Shown: positions 34,214-46,356 of the stretch, in pieces | How positions within the stretch are numbered: the stretch's first letter is position 1 | Layout of the letters: every line of letters starts with the position of its first letter | Origin: Brachionus rotundiformis | Lineage: Eukaryota; Rotifera; Eurotatoria; Ploima; Brachionidae | Direction of reading: 5' to 3' | Length of the DNA: 64,000 bases | Assembly (NCBI GenBank): GCA_016802295.1 | Contig: JAESIW010000180.1 | Location: 4,757,975-4,821,974, forward strand | Made by a program: the position numbers and the translations under genes | The notes under the pieces: model-generated | Databases searched by the model: none | Seen by the model: only the letters and a program-made list of their open reading frames with translations | What the model was told of the DNA's origin: nothing

Positions 34214-37200
34214 ATGTTCAAGTTTGCCACGAACAAGTTCGGCCATCACGGCTCGAATCACAATCCGATAAGTCCTAACCATTCATCAAAAACAGAAGAA
34301 TCATCCTCTTCCCGGCGCCGTTTCCAAATTCAAAAAGAACTTTTCGCATTCAATAAAATAGCTGATAAAGGTTTTCCGTCTAAGCCTTCTGCAATGGACT
34401 ACGATAAAAAGCTAAAATTATTAGCAATAGGCACACGAAACGGTGATATTCGCATTTACGGCGAACCCAACACCTTACATCAACAGCTATCATGCTATCA
34501 AGATGTTCACCCTTTTCCAATTCAAAAGATACTTTTCGTCCAAGGTCAATATCAGTTGATAACTCTTAGTGAGCGAGTCTATCGTAATGACATGACTAAC
34601 AAGGGTGAATCAAATCTTTTTCTCATCCTTTGGCAAATACCTACAAATTTGGAAAATTCTAACCTGGTAGAAAAGATAAAAGAATTTCAAATCGATCCAA
34701 AGATAGTAAAAAATACTCGTCTTTCCGCATTCACTTTGCTAAATGATAATAGCCATTTGTTCTTGGGTTTTGAGACTGGCGACATTTATGTATTCAATGT
34801 GTCTCAGTTTCAACTTGTACCTGGTGTAATTAATAAAGACTACATAATAAAAAATATTCCAGCATCAGAAAAAAAATTAACCCAACTTGGACCAGTTGAG
34901 TCCATAAGTCATCATCCAAAACAATTGACTAAACTTTTAATTGCATATCAACGAGGTTTATGGGTTCTTTTTGATTTTATAAAAAATCACATTGATCAAA
35001 TAGTTCAAACTCAGCAGCCGATCGAGTCGGCAGTGTTCTATCAACAAGGCGAATGCATAGCTACATCTCATTCAGATGGCTCATTTATATTATGGGATCT
35101 TACATCTGATAGTTGTTCTAGCAGCCCTGCTAACATTGTTTATGGACCTTATCCATGCAAAGCAGTAACTAAATGTTTTGTAAAAACTTGTCGCAATGAT
35201 CAGCCTTATGTGATATTTAGTGGAGGATGCCCTCGTGTCAATTATTCGGACAAAATATCAATTAGTGTAATTCAAGGTGAAAATTCTCATGTATGTTTTG
35301 ATTTCACTTCAAAAATTATCGATTTTTTTACAATCGATAAACCATGTCACGATAAACAAGCAAATTTGACTTTTGACAATCCACAGGCTCTTTTGGTTCT
35401 GCTTGAGGAAGAGTTTATTGCAATAGATTTGATAAGTGAAAATTGGCCTCAATACAAGCTTCCATACTTGTATTCTGTGCATTCATCAGCCATAATATGC
35501 ACCCACTATGTCAATAAAGTATCAAATAAGCTGTACGAATTGCTAAAAAAATATGGCTCAATGAACCAAGAATCAAACGAAATGTATTCGGAGAGAGAAT
35601 GGCCTATAAGCATGAATAAAAATGAAGCGGTTGAGTTATCAGAAAATAGAGATCTTTTGCTAACAGGGCACGAGGATGGCTCGGTTAGATTCTGGGATGT
35701 TACAAATATGAGCATGAGTCTTATTTATAAGCTTAAAACAGCCGATTATTTTCAAACTGATTCGACACCACTTGACGGCGAGAATGCTGACATTTCATCT
35801 GAAGATAATTGGCCCCCATTTAGAAAGATAGGCACATTTGACCCCTATTCGGATGATCCAAAACTCGGCATACAAAAAATTTATCTATGTGCACAAAAAG
35901 AGGTTTTAGTAATTGCAGGAACAGCTGGTCAAGTTCTTGTAATGAACCTAAACGATCAAATAAAAGAAATCAATTATAATGAACTAGAGTCTCACAAAAT
36001 AAATATAATTGGAGTTTCACCGGAGGTTGAGAGCCATTTTGTTTGGAAAGGTCATGAACCATTGTCAACTCGTGGACGCTTTAATGGTCAAGCATCGCAA
36101 GGATTGTTCAAAGTACCTCCAGGCTATCAATTGAAGTCACTTATTCAATTGTATCCACCAGCAACTGTGTCAGCTCTGGCTCTCAATACAGAATGGCAAG
36201 TAGTAGCCATGGGAACTTCGCATGGATTTGCCATGTATGATTACAATAGCTCTAAAGATTTGCTTATACGATGCACATTGGATCCAAGTATGTTGGTTTT
36301 GAACGAGTCCGGAAATGGTGGTACCACAATTTCAAGGAGAAAATCTCTTAAAAAATCTCTGCGTGAATCGTTTCGCAAACTTAGACGAGGAAGATCACAA
36401 AAAACAACGACTAGAAAAAATGAAACCATAAAACCAATTGAAAACGAATTAAATGAAGCACCTCATAAGCCGATTGAACGCCAAGTTGAGTCTCGTGAAT
36501 TCAAGCAAATGGACGATATTCCACCATCAGTAATTCGATTCATGTATTTTGTTCGCACTTACATTACGAATAACCAACAAATGACCAATTCACTGTGGGT
36601 CGGCACCAACACTGGAATAATTTACATATATGCATTGCAATTTTCAAAATCAAATATAAACTGTTTACTAGCCAAAGAAATGAGGTTAAAGCATCGAGCA
36701 CCAGTTGTTAATATTCAAGTAATTGATCAATATATGCAACCTTTACCATTGTCAGATGAAAAAGAGGAAAAAAATTCCAATACTGAACATAATCACAAAG
36801 TTATAATATGTAGTGAGGAGCAGTTTAAAGTGTTTCAGCTTCCAGCTCTGAAGCCTGTTTGCAAATTTAAGTTAACTGCAGTAGAAGGTGCTAGAGTTCG
36901 ACGAATAGGCTACAATTGTTATATAAGCAAAACAGATCCTAGATACAGCGAATACTGTTTATCATGCTTAAGCAATTTAGGAGATCTTAGTGTCTATAGC
37001 CTACCACAATTAAAACGACAGGTTCAAATTCAATGCATGAAACAACAAGATATTAACGCCATTACATCGTTTGTGTTTACCAAGCAAGGCCAGGCGTTTT
37101 ATCTTCAATCTCCAAGCGAGTTTGTTCATATCTCAATGAGTGCCTGCGATTCGCCACAAGTAATGCTTCAATCTAAACGAACAATCAAGAATGAATCAAG

Positions 37201-38291
37201 TGGAAATCCGTCAACTTCTCAAAACAAAGATCAAGTAACCTCTGAAGCATCCTCGCCAGTCAAACAAGCTCCAGCGCCTGTGCCAGCACCAAGAACAACT
37301 ATTGAAAAGTAAGTTTTTTCTTTAAATTTTTGGCTAACAATTTTTTTGCACACTAATTTGAGAAATATCAAAGAATAATTTGATTTTCCTTCATATTTCT
37401 CAATGTTGTTTAACTTGTATTGCTTTATCGCTTTGCGCTTTAACTAACAATTGCTTCTTAACTAGAAAACCCGCTGATAACAAACCTAATTTTAAAGAAG
37501 AGCCGGTATTAACAACTAATACCGAAAATTTAAATGAAGAACATGACAATTCTTTATTTTCACTATCATCACCCAACAAACCTAAAAACAACTCTTCATT
37601 AATAACAAATAGTGGTCAATCAACCACCCAATTGACCATATTAAACCAGTCAGCTATTTCCTCTATAAATAATCAGACTCAAAATAGCAGCGGCTTTAAT
37701 GGAAGCTCGACATGCATTAGTAATAGTAACAATGTAACTATAAATATGTCGTTAGATAGTGTTGTTGATAAATTTGGGGACGAGTAAGTTTTTTTCAGTT
37801 CATTAGTGTCAATTGAAGGTAAATCAATTCTCTAATTTAGCTTCAATAACGTATCAACTAAAAGAATACCATCTGTTATTGATGAAAATTCTTCTGTAAC
37901 AAATCATAGTGATAGTTTGCTAAACGATACTAATGGCATGGACAGTGAAGGCAAAGCGAAAAAGAGAGAAATAAAACAAAATTTGAACTCAAATGGTAGT
38001 ACAGCAAATAGTGAAGTAACAACAGATGACGAGAATACATTGGACACAATTGCACCGCAAAAATCTTCGTCACCCATGATTCAAAAAGCTATCAACTCCA
38101 CAGCAAATATTAAGGTTCTTATTGCGGGGCTTTTCAAAGAGCATAGACTAACACTTTGCTTTTAGAATGCTTCATAACACTATTTGTCAAGATTATAGAA
38201 TTTAACTTAATGATTTTTTTTCTAGATTGACCAAGTGACCAAACGAATTGAAAATTGCAAGCTTGAATACAAAGAAACTGCAATCGATTAG
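34214..38291 (+). CDS. LLGL1: Lethal giant larvae (LLGL) polarity protein
   Basis: Four exons: 34214-37308, 37466-37783, 37841-38114 and 38226-38291; all phases agree, giving 1250 residues. The N-terminus holds the Lgl signature (KELFAFNKIADKGFPSKPSA then LLAIGTRNGDIRIYG). WD40-type repeats make two beta-propellers, with GHEDGSVRFWDV and HSDGSFILWDL clearly visible. Between the repeats, near residue 705, is the basic RRKSLKKSLRESFRKLRRGR, the phosphorylation and membrane-binding patch targeted by aPKC. Lgl restrains aPKC and Par proteins and sets basolateral identity at the cortex. The tail (exons 2-4) is long and rich in S, N and T, ending VTKRIENCKLEYKETAID, and makes this protein longer than typical 1000-1160 residue family members. 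The first exon is exceptionally long (3.1 kb) for this region. Confidence 0.94.
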
Positions 38292-39743
38292 GTTTTGTCG
38301 AAAAGATTTAGTGTAGATATTTAATAGTCTTAAGTGAAACCAGTGTTTGATTTGATCAACTGGTTTCCGGTCAGAATTATTCAAATTTTTAATTTAGAAC
38401 TAAATAAATGTTGTTGTCTTTTTTTATGTTATATTTAAATTAACTAAAATTTTGCTAATTCAAGAGTTTAAAATGTTTTTTTTTTAGTTAAGGATTTTTA
38501 AAAAAAATTTGATTGAACAAGAACTTATTTTATAATTGAATGGTTCAGTTATTTTAAGTTTTAAACCGATACGATTAGTTTTATCTCTTTATTTAATTTT
38601 ACATAACTAAACTGGTTATGGAATTGATAAAATCGATTCTTAATATTTTGTCAGACAATTGGTTTTAACATTAAGTTTTTAAATCGTTGTTTTTTTTCAA
38701 TATTTTATATTTGGACTCTGAATTCATTTTTTTTAAATAAAATGATCTACAATACCAAAAATTGAGTCAAAATTAATGTAATCTAATGTTACAATTTATC
38801 AATTTGCATGAGTTTTAAAAATTAAATAAAATTAATAATAAAATTCAATTTTTTTTCAATTTGAAAACCAAGAATACTATTTATGTTTAAAAAAAATTAT
38901 ATAATTACAAATTGTGATAAGGATTAAAACTTCTTAAATTTATAGTTGTTTTATTTAATCCCTTTAAATGATAAAAAATTTATTAATACATCAAATATTA
39001 AAAAATTTTTGAGAAAAATTCCTCCGTGTCAATCATGTTTTTAGTAAACAGCCGAGTTAAACATATTTAAAAAATTATATAATTGCACATTCTTTATCCA
39101 TAAGACATTTGAAATGAAATTTACGTAAAAAGTATAAAAAATTTTTTTTTGAGATTAAAATTTCTAAAGAATAATGAGACGAAATGATAATATTTGAAGG
39201 ATATTTGCTATTTACTAAACAAATACGCAATCTTTTAAGGATAGTAGAGTAAATTCTAATTAAAATGTTGAATTATTAAATTTTAGTTGACTATTTAAAT
39301 TTTAAGGGTTATTTCTTATAAAAAAAAATTAAAATGAATATTAAATTATACGATTTATTCTTGAAATGGTTTTTTATTAATTTTTGAGTAAATGTTATTT
39401 GAGTTTTTTCACGTTAAACGTTTTAAAGACTACTGCTAAAAGTGATTCTGAAGCAATCATTTTAAAACTGCTAAGTAATCATGAAACTTAATTTTATACA
39501 TCCACTAAATCTGAAATAATTATTAGCTGGAGTTATTAAACTTTTAAAACTATAGCATGTGAGAGCATTAAGTTTTCTTTAGGCCCACTAATTTACAGTC
39601 ATAAATTTTTAGCACTGTAAAATTAAAAGCAAATCATTTTCAATTTAAAATCAAAAACATGAATCTTATTTTCAATTTTAAATAATCTTTTGAATTTCAT
39701 AAATTTTTTGATTGTTTAAAAGCTTAAGCCAATTTAGATACAG
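38292..39743. other. AT-rich intergenic region between LLGL and the peroxidase
   Basis: No open frame or structured RNA recognised. Contains AATAAA signals shortly after 38291 and, near its end, the presumed peroxidase promoter. Confidence 0.45.
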
Positions 39744-42364
39744 ATGAATTTTTTAGTTAATATTTTTATTTCAATTTTCTTGCTTATTGTAATAACAGAA
39801 TGTGGAAGTATTCCAAAATTAACAAATTATGTTTTAAAAATGGATTTGGACTATAAACCTTTGGATCACAAAAATTTGTTTCAGTCAACAAACAATCAGT
39901 CAATAAATCAGCTATTTGATGAACAATTGAATTCTTTGTTTTTGGACCAGAATTCAAAAAGATTTTGGAGATCATTTCTAGATCATCTGCCTAAAGAACA
40001 AAGCCGAAGCGGAAGAATATCAAGAGAAACAGTGGAAAAGCTAATTGATGAATCACCTTTAAAAGTCGTTTCTTTGACTCAACCAACTTTGCAATCATCT
40101 CCAGAAGCTCACTTAATCGATGCATCCTCTTCGTTGGGTTTAAGTGTAAGCAGTAAATTGACTGAGAGCTTGGAAACTGATAGTTTTGATTTTAACCCAG
40201 TAGATGTCTTGGCAGGTGTAAAAGCATCAAATGAATTTTGTCCATTTAAAAATAACATTAACTGTAATCCGAACGAACGGTTCCAAACATTTGATGGATC
40301 TTGTAATAATTTAATTCAACCTTGGTTTGGAAAAACAAACACGCCTTACAAGCGCTATCATGAACCAGCTTATGATGATCGACTGAACGCTCCAAGGACA
40401 AGATCAGTTCTTGGTGGTGAGCTTCCGAATCCCAGAGTTATAAGTAGAGCTGTGATGTCTGAAAATTCTCTATCAGAAACTGCAATATCTCATATTACAG
40501 CTCCATTTGGACAATTTATTGCTCATGATATTTCTAGTGTTGCTGTTAGTACAGGTAACTTGAAATTTAAATTAAAAGTTAATGGAATTTAAAAATTATT
40601 TTCAATATAAAGATGACTTTGGCCGTATTGTTAATTGTCCATGTAATAGCAATAACCCATCGTGTATGTCGGTTAACTTTCCATCTAATGATAATCTATT
40701 ACGAATGAGTTGCATGAAATTTACTAGATCAAGTGCCGCATTTTCATCATTCGATTGTCGATTAGGTATGTATATATTTTTTAATCTAATTACTAAATGT
40801 TATTATAATTTTTACTAATTTAGGTCACAGAGAACAATTAAATTTGATGACATCTTTTGTTGATGGAACACAAATATACGGTCCTAGTGTCTCTCGGTCA
40901 AGAGAACTTCGATCATTTCAAGGAGGCCAAATGAGAACAAGTCAGCCAATTAATGGCAAGCAATACTTACCGCAAGCTCAAGATGGAGCGTGTCGTGGCA
41001 CAGATAACACAGTCAAATGTTTTGCCAGTGGAGAGGGAAGAGTTAATGAAAATTTAGCCCTAACTAGCATACATACAATTTTTCTAAGAGAGCATAACAG
41101 AATCGCTAGACAGCTAGCGAACGTAAATCCACGATGGGATGATGAAAGATTGTTCGCCGAGTCAAGAAAAATTGTTATTGGCATACTACAGCATATTCTT
41201 TACCATGAATGGCTACCAATTATTGTTGGTTGGAATACTGCTGCTATGTTTGACTTGATACCATTAAATGATAACCGGTATTATAATGGATACAATTCGA
41301 ATGTAAAATAAATTATCATTATCATAATTAAAATAAAAAATATCAACATTTTAATGCTATTTTAGATAAATCCATCTTTGTCCGGAGAATTTTCTTCTGC
41401 CGCTTTCAGATTTGGTCATACGCTTATGAGAAGTACCTTGCGAAGATTTGATGGAAATGATCGAGAAACTTCAGCCCCTGTAAATATTTTTGATATAATA
41501 TTTAGACCAAGAGAAGCTTACAAGTAAATTTAAAATATCAAAAATTATTTTTCAGTATATGAATGTTTATATTAGTGCTAATGCTGGTGGAATTGATTCA
41601 ATTGTCATGGGACTATTGAATGAACCATCATCGAAATATGATGCCAATCTTGCTGGGACATTACAAAATCGATTGTTCGAAGTTCGTTTGGGTGATGGTT
41701 CAGTTATTGCTGTTGATTTGGCTGCAACAAATATAAATCGCGGTCGTGACCATGGAATTCCAAGTTACAATGTAATGAGAGAAAAATGCGGAATAAAGAG
41801 AGCAAACAGTTTTCAGGATTTAGTAGACACCATTTCAATGGATAAGATTAATTTGTTATCTAGTGTCTATAAGTAAACTAGAAATTAAAAATTAAATTCA
41901 GATTAATATTTTTTATTTTTAGACATGTGGATGATATTGATTTATATCCAGGCGGATTATCAGAAACTTCAGTTAATGGTGGAGTTGTTGGTCCCACTTT
42001 TGCATGCATAATTGCAAATCAATTTAGAGATTTGAAGAGAGGTGACCGTTTTTTTTACGAAAATGGACCTAGTCCAACTGCATTTTCGTTAGGTAATAGA
42101 AATTAGATGCTTTTAAAAGCTTTCTCATATTTTTATTTTTTAAGATCAATTAAATGAAATTAAAAAAGCAACTATGGCAAAATTAATTTGCAATAACTTT
42201 GAAATAGACAAAGTTCAACCTAATGCCTTCATGTTACCTTCTCGAAATTTAAAGTAATTTAAATAATTTAAGCTAAAATTTGTAAATTTAATTTTTTCAT
42301 TAGTAATGCTAAAATTTCTTGTAATTGGATACCAAGCATCGATTTTACGAAGTGGCGAGAATAA
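39744..42364 (+). CDS. Secreted animal heme peroxidase (peroxinectin / chorion-peroxidase like)
   Basis: Eight exons: 39744-40554, 40613-40765, 40824-41302, 41366-41523, 41576-41872, 41923-42092, 42145-42253 and 42304-42364; phases agree, 745 residues. A signal peptide is evident (NIFISIFLLIVITECGS). Catalytic landmarks are the distal histidine in FGQFIAHDIS, the calcium-site region NLMTSFVDGTQIYG, VNENLALTSIHTIFLREHNR, the proximal histidine in AFRFGHTLMRS and NINRGRDHGIPSYNVMREKC. Such enzymes use hydrogen peroxide to oxidise substrates outside the cell, for example in defence or cross-linking of matrix. There are no LRR or Ig domains, so it is not peroxidasin. The intron before 41576 uses an acceptor inside what looks like an open frame (AG at 41574-41575). 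A long propeptide-like region of about 170 residues precedes the catalytic domain. Confidence 0.92.
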
Positions 42365-42659
42365 TTTTATACAATTCAGAATTTTTAGTCTAATTTAATA
42401 ATTTTAATTAATTTTTAACTGTTTTTAATATCAATATTTGGCAATGACTCGGAATTTTGATTTCGTTTTTTTTAATATAAAAAAATAATGCTTTTTAAAT
42501 TAAATTCAAAATTCATTTTAGTTTGAATAAAAAGAAATTTTAAAATTTTCGATAATTTTAATTAATAAAAAATTTTTGATTGATACAATTTTTTTTTATT
42601 TAATTGAATTTAAAAAGAAAGTATCATAATTAATAATTTTCTCTTTTTAAAAGATTAAT

Positions 42660-43886
42660 TTAATCATACTCTGAACATATAGCCACACTTAAGTCATTTC
42701 CTTTAATTATTGTTGAATGAAACCACCGGTTTGAATCAAAAATAATTACTTCTCCTGGCTTTACTTCTGCATATAAACTTAATGGACACTTAAGTAAACA
42801 TTCAGCCGGAGGTTTAAAAATCCATTCTTTAGTTCCACTAATTTGGGCTTGCCAGGTTGGATTTGCCACATCGTCGATATGGAGATTAGCACCATATCCA
42901 GGAGTTCCCATAAAAATCCAATCGATTCGACTCATTTCAGATTCATCAGGTAGAAAGTACGGCCTTTTATAGTGTTCTCTTAAAACTTTAGCTGCAAAAT
43001 TATTACAGTTCGACCAACCAATATACCATGGCTTTTCCCATTTTCCGTCTTTGGGGGTTTTCATTTCAAAAACCTGCATTAAATTCTTAAATTCAGTTTT
43101 ATAAGGAAAAAATTGGCATGTTATCTTTGAATCTGCTCTTTGATTGTCATTTTCGATAATAGAGTTGAATGTTTCCAAAATTACTGAAGAGTTTTGGCGA
43201 TCAATTTCAATCTTTGATTGCCTTTTTTTATACTCTAATTGCTCTAAATTAGAATATAAATCTTTAAAAAAGTTGAAATTAAATTTTTCTAGACCAGACC
43301 AATCGTTTATTGCATCAGTAATTATTACTGGTATTCCGCTATAAGCGTATTTTTTTATAAACTCACTTTTAGTTATTTGTTTTATTCGCTTTATTTCGGT
43401 TAGATTTTCGCACATGCTGCAATCATCAAAGGGTCTAGTGATTGCGTTTGTAAAGTCAGGTAACATAACTGCACATTCTTCTTTGGTTATATCAGTAAAA
43501 TCATTAAAATAAAGCCATTCAGCTATAAGCCATTTTGAAAAATAATCTATTTTTCTGTTAAAGTTGGATTTATATTTAACGTCCGGTGACAAGTAGACTG
43601 ATACAAAAAAACCGAGATAAATGGTAAAAAAAACTATTAATATTAGATAAATATATACATCCCATAATAAAATAATCTTTTTTAATAAACTTTGATTCGA
43701 TTTTTCAGAAATGCTAATACAAGAATCGAATTTTTTGTAGCTTATTGAATTTTTTATCTGTATTTTGTTTAATAAATTGTTACTCTTAAGTAATTTATTA
43801 GTTTGGATGAGGATGTCTTCTATTATTTCATCGTTTTCGACAGGATGCACACTTTTTTTTTCCATGATGAAATTTTTTTTATTCAT
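42660..43886 (-). CDS. Membrane-anchored JmjC/cupin-like protein
   Basis: Intronless frame of 408 residues from ATG at 43886. A single membrane segment (DVYIYLILIVFFTIYLGFFV) follows a polar head of about 75 residues, so a type II orientation with the catalytic part in the lumen is likely. The catalytic part shows GIPVIITDAINDWSGL, PWYIGWSNCN, YFLPDESEMSRIDWIFMG, the iron ligands in GANLHIDD (H-x-D), WQAQISGTKEWIFKPPAECL and the second histidine in RWFHST, ending AICSEYD. This is the Fe(II)/2-oxoglutarate oxygenase cupin fold. Homologues with the same phrases exist in many invertebrates but I know no tested function; hydroxylation of a secretory-pathway protein is a guess. It lies tail-to-tail with the peroxidase, 295 bases away. 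Confidence 0.85.
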   Translation of the reverse strand: MNKKNFIMEKKSVHPVENDEIIEDILIQTNKLLKSNNLLNKIQIKNSISYKKFDSCISISEKSNQSLLKKIILLWDVYIYLILIVFFTIYLGFFVSVYLSPDVKYKSNFNRKIDYFSKWLIAEWLYFNDFTDITKEECAVMLPDFTNAITRPFDDCSMCENLTEIKRIKQITKSEFIKKYAYSGIPVIITDAINDWSGLEKFNFNFFKDLYSNLEQLEYKKRQSKIEIDRQNSSVILETFNSIIENDNQRADSKITCQFFPYKTEFKNLMQVFEMKTPKDGKWEKPWYIGWSNCNNFAAKVLREHYKRPYFLPDESEMSRIDWIFMGTPGYGANLHIDDVANPTWQAQISGTKEWIFKPPAECLLKCPLSLYAEVKPGEVIIFDSNRWFHSTIIKGNDLSVAICSEYD

Positions 43887-44259
43887 AAATTATTCGCAGA
43901 ATTAATAAGCTTAAAAAAAATTATGTTATTTTTGGAAAATATTTAAAAAAACTAAAATCATTAGTTATGATACAAATTATTAGTTTTTAACATTTCTAAA
44001 GACCAAATTTATTTATAGAATTTATTATCAATTTTCTTATTATTTTATTTAAAAAAAATACAGAAAATAAAAATTATTAGATTTAATAAAATCTTTAACT
44101 TTTTAATATTTTAGTTGCTATTTTTGGTTTATTTAATTAAATATGTTTATAAAAAAATTATTGAGATGAATCAGGAATAACGGCTTTTTCAATTTTGAAA
44201 GTTTCTATAATCTCCTATTTATTAAATTTTAAAATATTATAATTAATGTTAGACATTTT
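43887..44259. other. AT-rich spacer
   Basis: Lies between the start of the JmjC gene and the stop of NSMCE4, both on the minus strand. Nothing recognised apart from AATAAA-like sequence. Confidence 0.4.
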
Positions 44260-45450
44260 TCAGGTTACTTTCCATTCCAATTTTGTTAGGCTTATCATTG
44301 ATTGTACATTTATCGAATTGGGTTTTGATTTTTTTCCAATTTCATTGCTATCGAATTTTTCAGGTTCATTTTCTAAAATAGGTTCTTAAAAAAATAATCA
44401 AATCATGTTTTAAAAAGTAAAAAGTTATGTTTACCTATGACAGGGAGATTTTCGTTATCCATATAAATTCTTGCATAACCATCTTTGACAAGAAAAGAAA
44501 CATAAAATATATTTTCAACAGTTCGACTAAATGATTTTGGATTTATCATAAATTCATAGAGACATATGGGTCTTTTAAATTTTTTATAAAAGCGCTTAAG
44601 TATTTTATATATACGCTCTATTTCAGTAACTGTTGTACTGATTTCTTTTTCATTCGAATTTTCCTCTAATTCTTTAATTTCAGTTTTTTTGTCGTCATTA
44701 TTTTTATCGTTTATCTTTCGTTGACGAACTTTTTTAATTTTCTTTGGAATTTCTTTTTCCAATGAACCAAGCAAAAACGTAGGTCTAGAAGTTACTCGAA
44801 AATAATTTATTGAAAAATCTCCAAATTTGCTTAAAACTGGTTTTGTCAAAAGATATGATTTTTTGTTATTTTTTGATTTGTGTTGATCTTGAGAATCTTC
44901 GTTAACATCAGAATCAGAATCATCATTAATTATTGAATTATTTTTTTTAATATCTTTACTAATCATAAAATTTCTCTTAAAAACAAAAAATCAAATAATG
45001 GCTTTTTTTTAAAATATATTTTAACCATTTTTTCCATAAATTCTATGTTGTTAAATGATCTAAACTCACAGTGAACATTTCTAATACGTTCTTTACCTAG
45101 AATTGCTAGTTCAAGTAAAACATGAGAATCAGAAACAGCCTCTCTTGGTTTTTTGACTTATTAATTAATTTTATTAATTAGTTTATTGAATAATTTTTCG
45201 ACCATCCACTACCATTTCTAAAAGTATTTTCGACATTCTCTAAAGTAGCTTCAATCGCATCACTGTTTGGATTAATAAATTCGAGACGATTTTCTTTGAA
45301 TTGTTGAAAATAAAATAAAAATGAAAAGTTTAATTGTATACCTGAGATATTTTCTCTTATATTTCTATATATCTTCCTTATTTCATTCGCTTCTTCTTCA
45401 ACATCGATAGATTCATCCTCCATTGTTACATCATTCGAAATCCTGCTCAT
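44260..45450 (-). CDS. NSMCE4A: Non-structural maintenance of chromosomes element 4
   Basis: Five exons on the minus strand from ATG 45450 to a TGA at 44260. Exon products in order: EANEIRKIYRNIRENIS; LEFINPNSDAIEATLENVE; VKKPREAVSDSHVLLELAIL with GKERIRNV; a long exon (about 44950-44437) with SINYFRVTSRPTFLLGSL and PICLYEFMINPKSFSRTVEN, IFYVSFLVKDGYARIY, LPVIG; and a last exon PILENEPEKFDS to SMISLTKLEWKVT. The C-terminal SFSRTVENIF.VSF..[RK]DG.ARI phrase is diagnostic for Nse4, the kleisin that bridges the SMC5 and SMC6 heads in the DNA-repair complex. A lysine-rich linker with runs of D and K lies in the middle. The gene appears complete; the kleisin N-terminal helix is shorter than in human. 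Confidence 0.9.
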
Positions 45451-46356
45451 TTTTTTATTTTTGATCTATCAATATTTTCAAGATTTTAATAATTTAATAG
45501 TAATTTTCATTCATTTCAAGATTAAAAACTTTGCATATTTGTATTTATTTTTTTACTAGCGATTAGTTGACTTATAATTTGTAAAATATTCAAAAATAAA
45601 CATCTTTTGGAAATTTTTTTGAAACAGTTTTAAAATAAAATCTATTTTTAATTAAACGCGTTTAATATTTAGACCGTTTTGAATTGTTCTTATTTTAAAT
45701 TATTAAGTGCCTTAAATTTCTTTAAATAAAATATTACTTGATAAAATGACACAATATTTGGAACGAAAAGAAAAAGCAATTGTACAAAATTTTTTTAAAA
45801 GTTATGTTAATTTTAAACAAGTAAATGAAATTTTATAGAAATTTATCAAATTGTATTATGAATAGTTCTTTTTATAAGTAATGAATATAATATAGAAGTT
45901 TTTATTGCTATTTGATTTTTTTATAAAAATAATTTTTAAACAAAATTTTACATAAAAAAATGACTGGAAAATTTTACATAATTTTAAAACTTGCAAAAGT
46001 CAAAACTTAACTTTAGCTTAATTGAATTTTTTTATTAAGAAAATAAATTATCTCTTTGCTATCTTTCATGTAATATTGAAAGCTTTATTCAAAACAAGCT
46101 TAAAAATATTTTATTTGTTTCATTTGGATTCTTTTTCGTAGGATTAAAGGTTATATTTTATCGAAGCAAATGTTATTTAATTAATGCAATATAATTATTT
46201 ATTAATTTTAAATTTTATTTTTAAAGCCAAAATTTTTTCCACGCAATATGTGACCAAGTATTTTCAATATAAAAATATCATATGATTAGATTTTTTCCTC
46301 TTTTTTTTGTGACTTTTTTTTTAAATTAATAAAACGTTGTACATAAGTTCTACAAA
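45451..46356. promoter_or_regulatory. Divergent upstream region of NSMCE4 and the SLC36 gene
   Basis: About 0.9 kb of AT-rich sequence between two outward-facing genes. A 30-codon ORF starting ATGACACAATATTTGGAACG near 45745 ends in a stop; it is too short to support on its own. Confidence 0.4.

Noticed and set aside
40978..41184. 68-codon frame antisense to the peroxidase
   Set aside because: Shadow of the catalytic exon.
45745..45837. Short ORF upstream of the SLC36 gene
   Set aside because: About 30 codons only, with no recognisable motif; chance is likely in AT-rich DNA.
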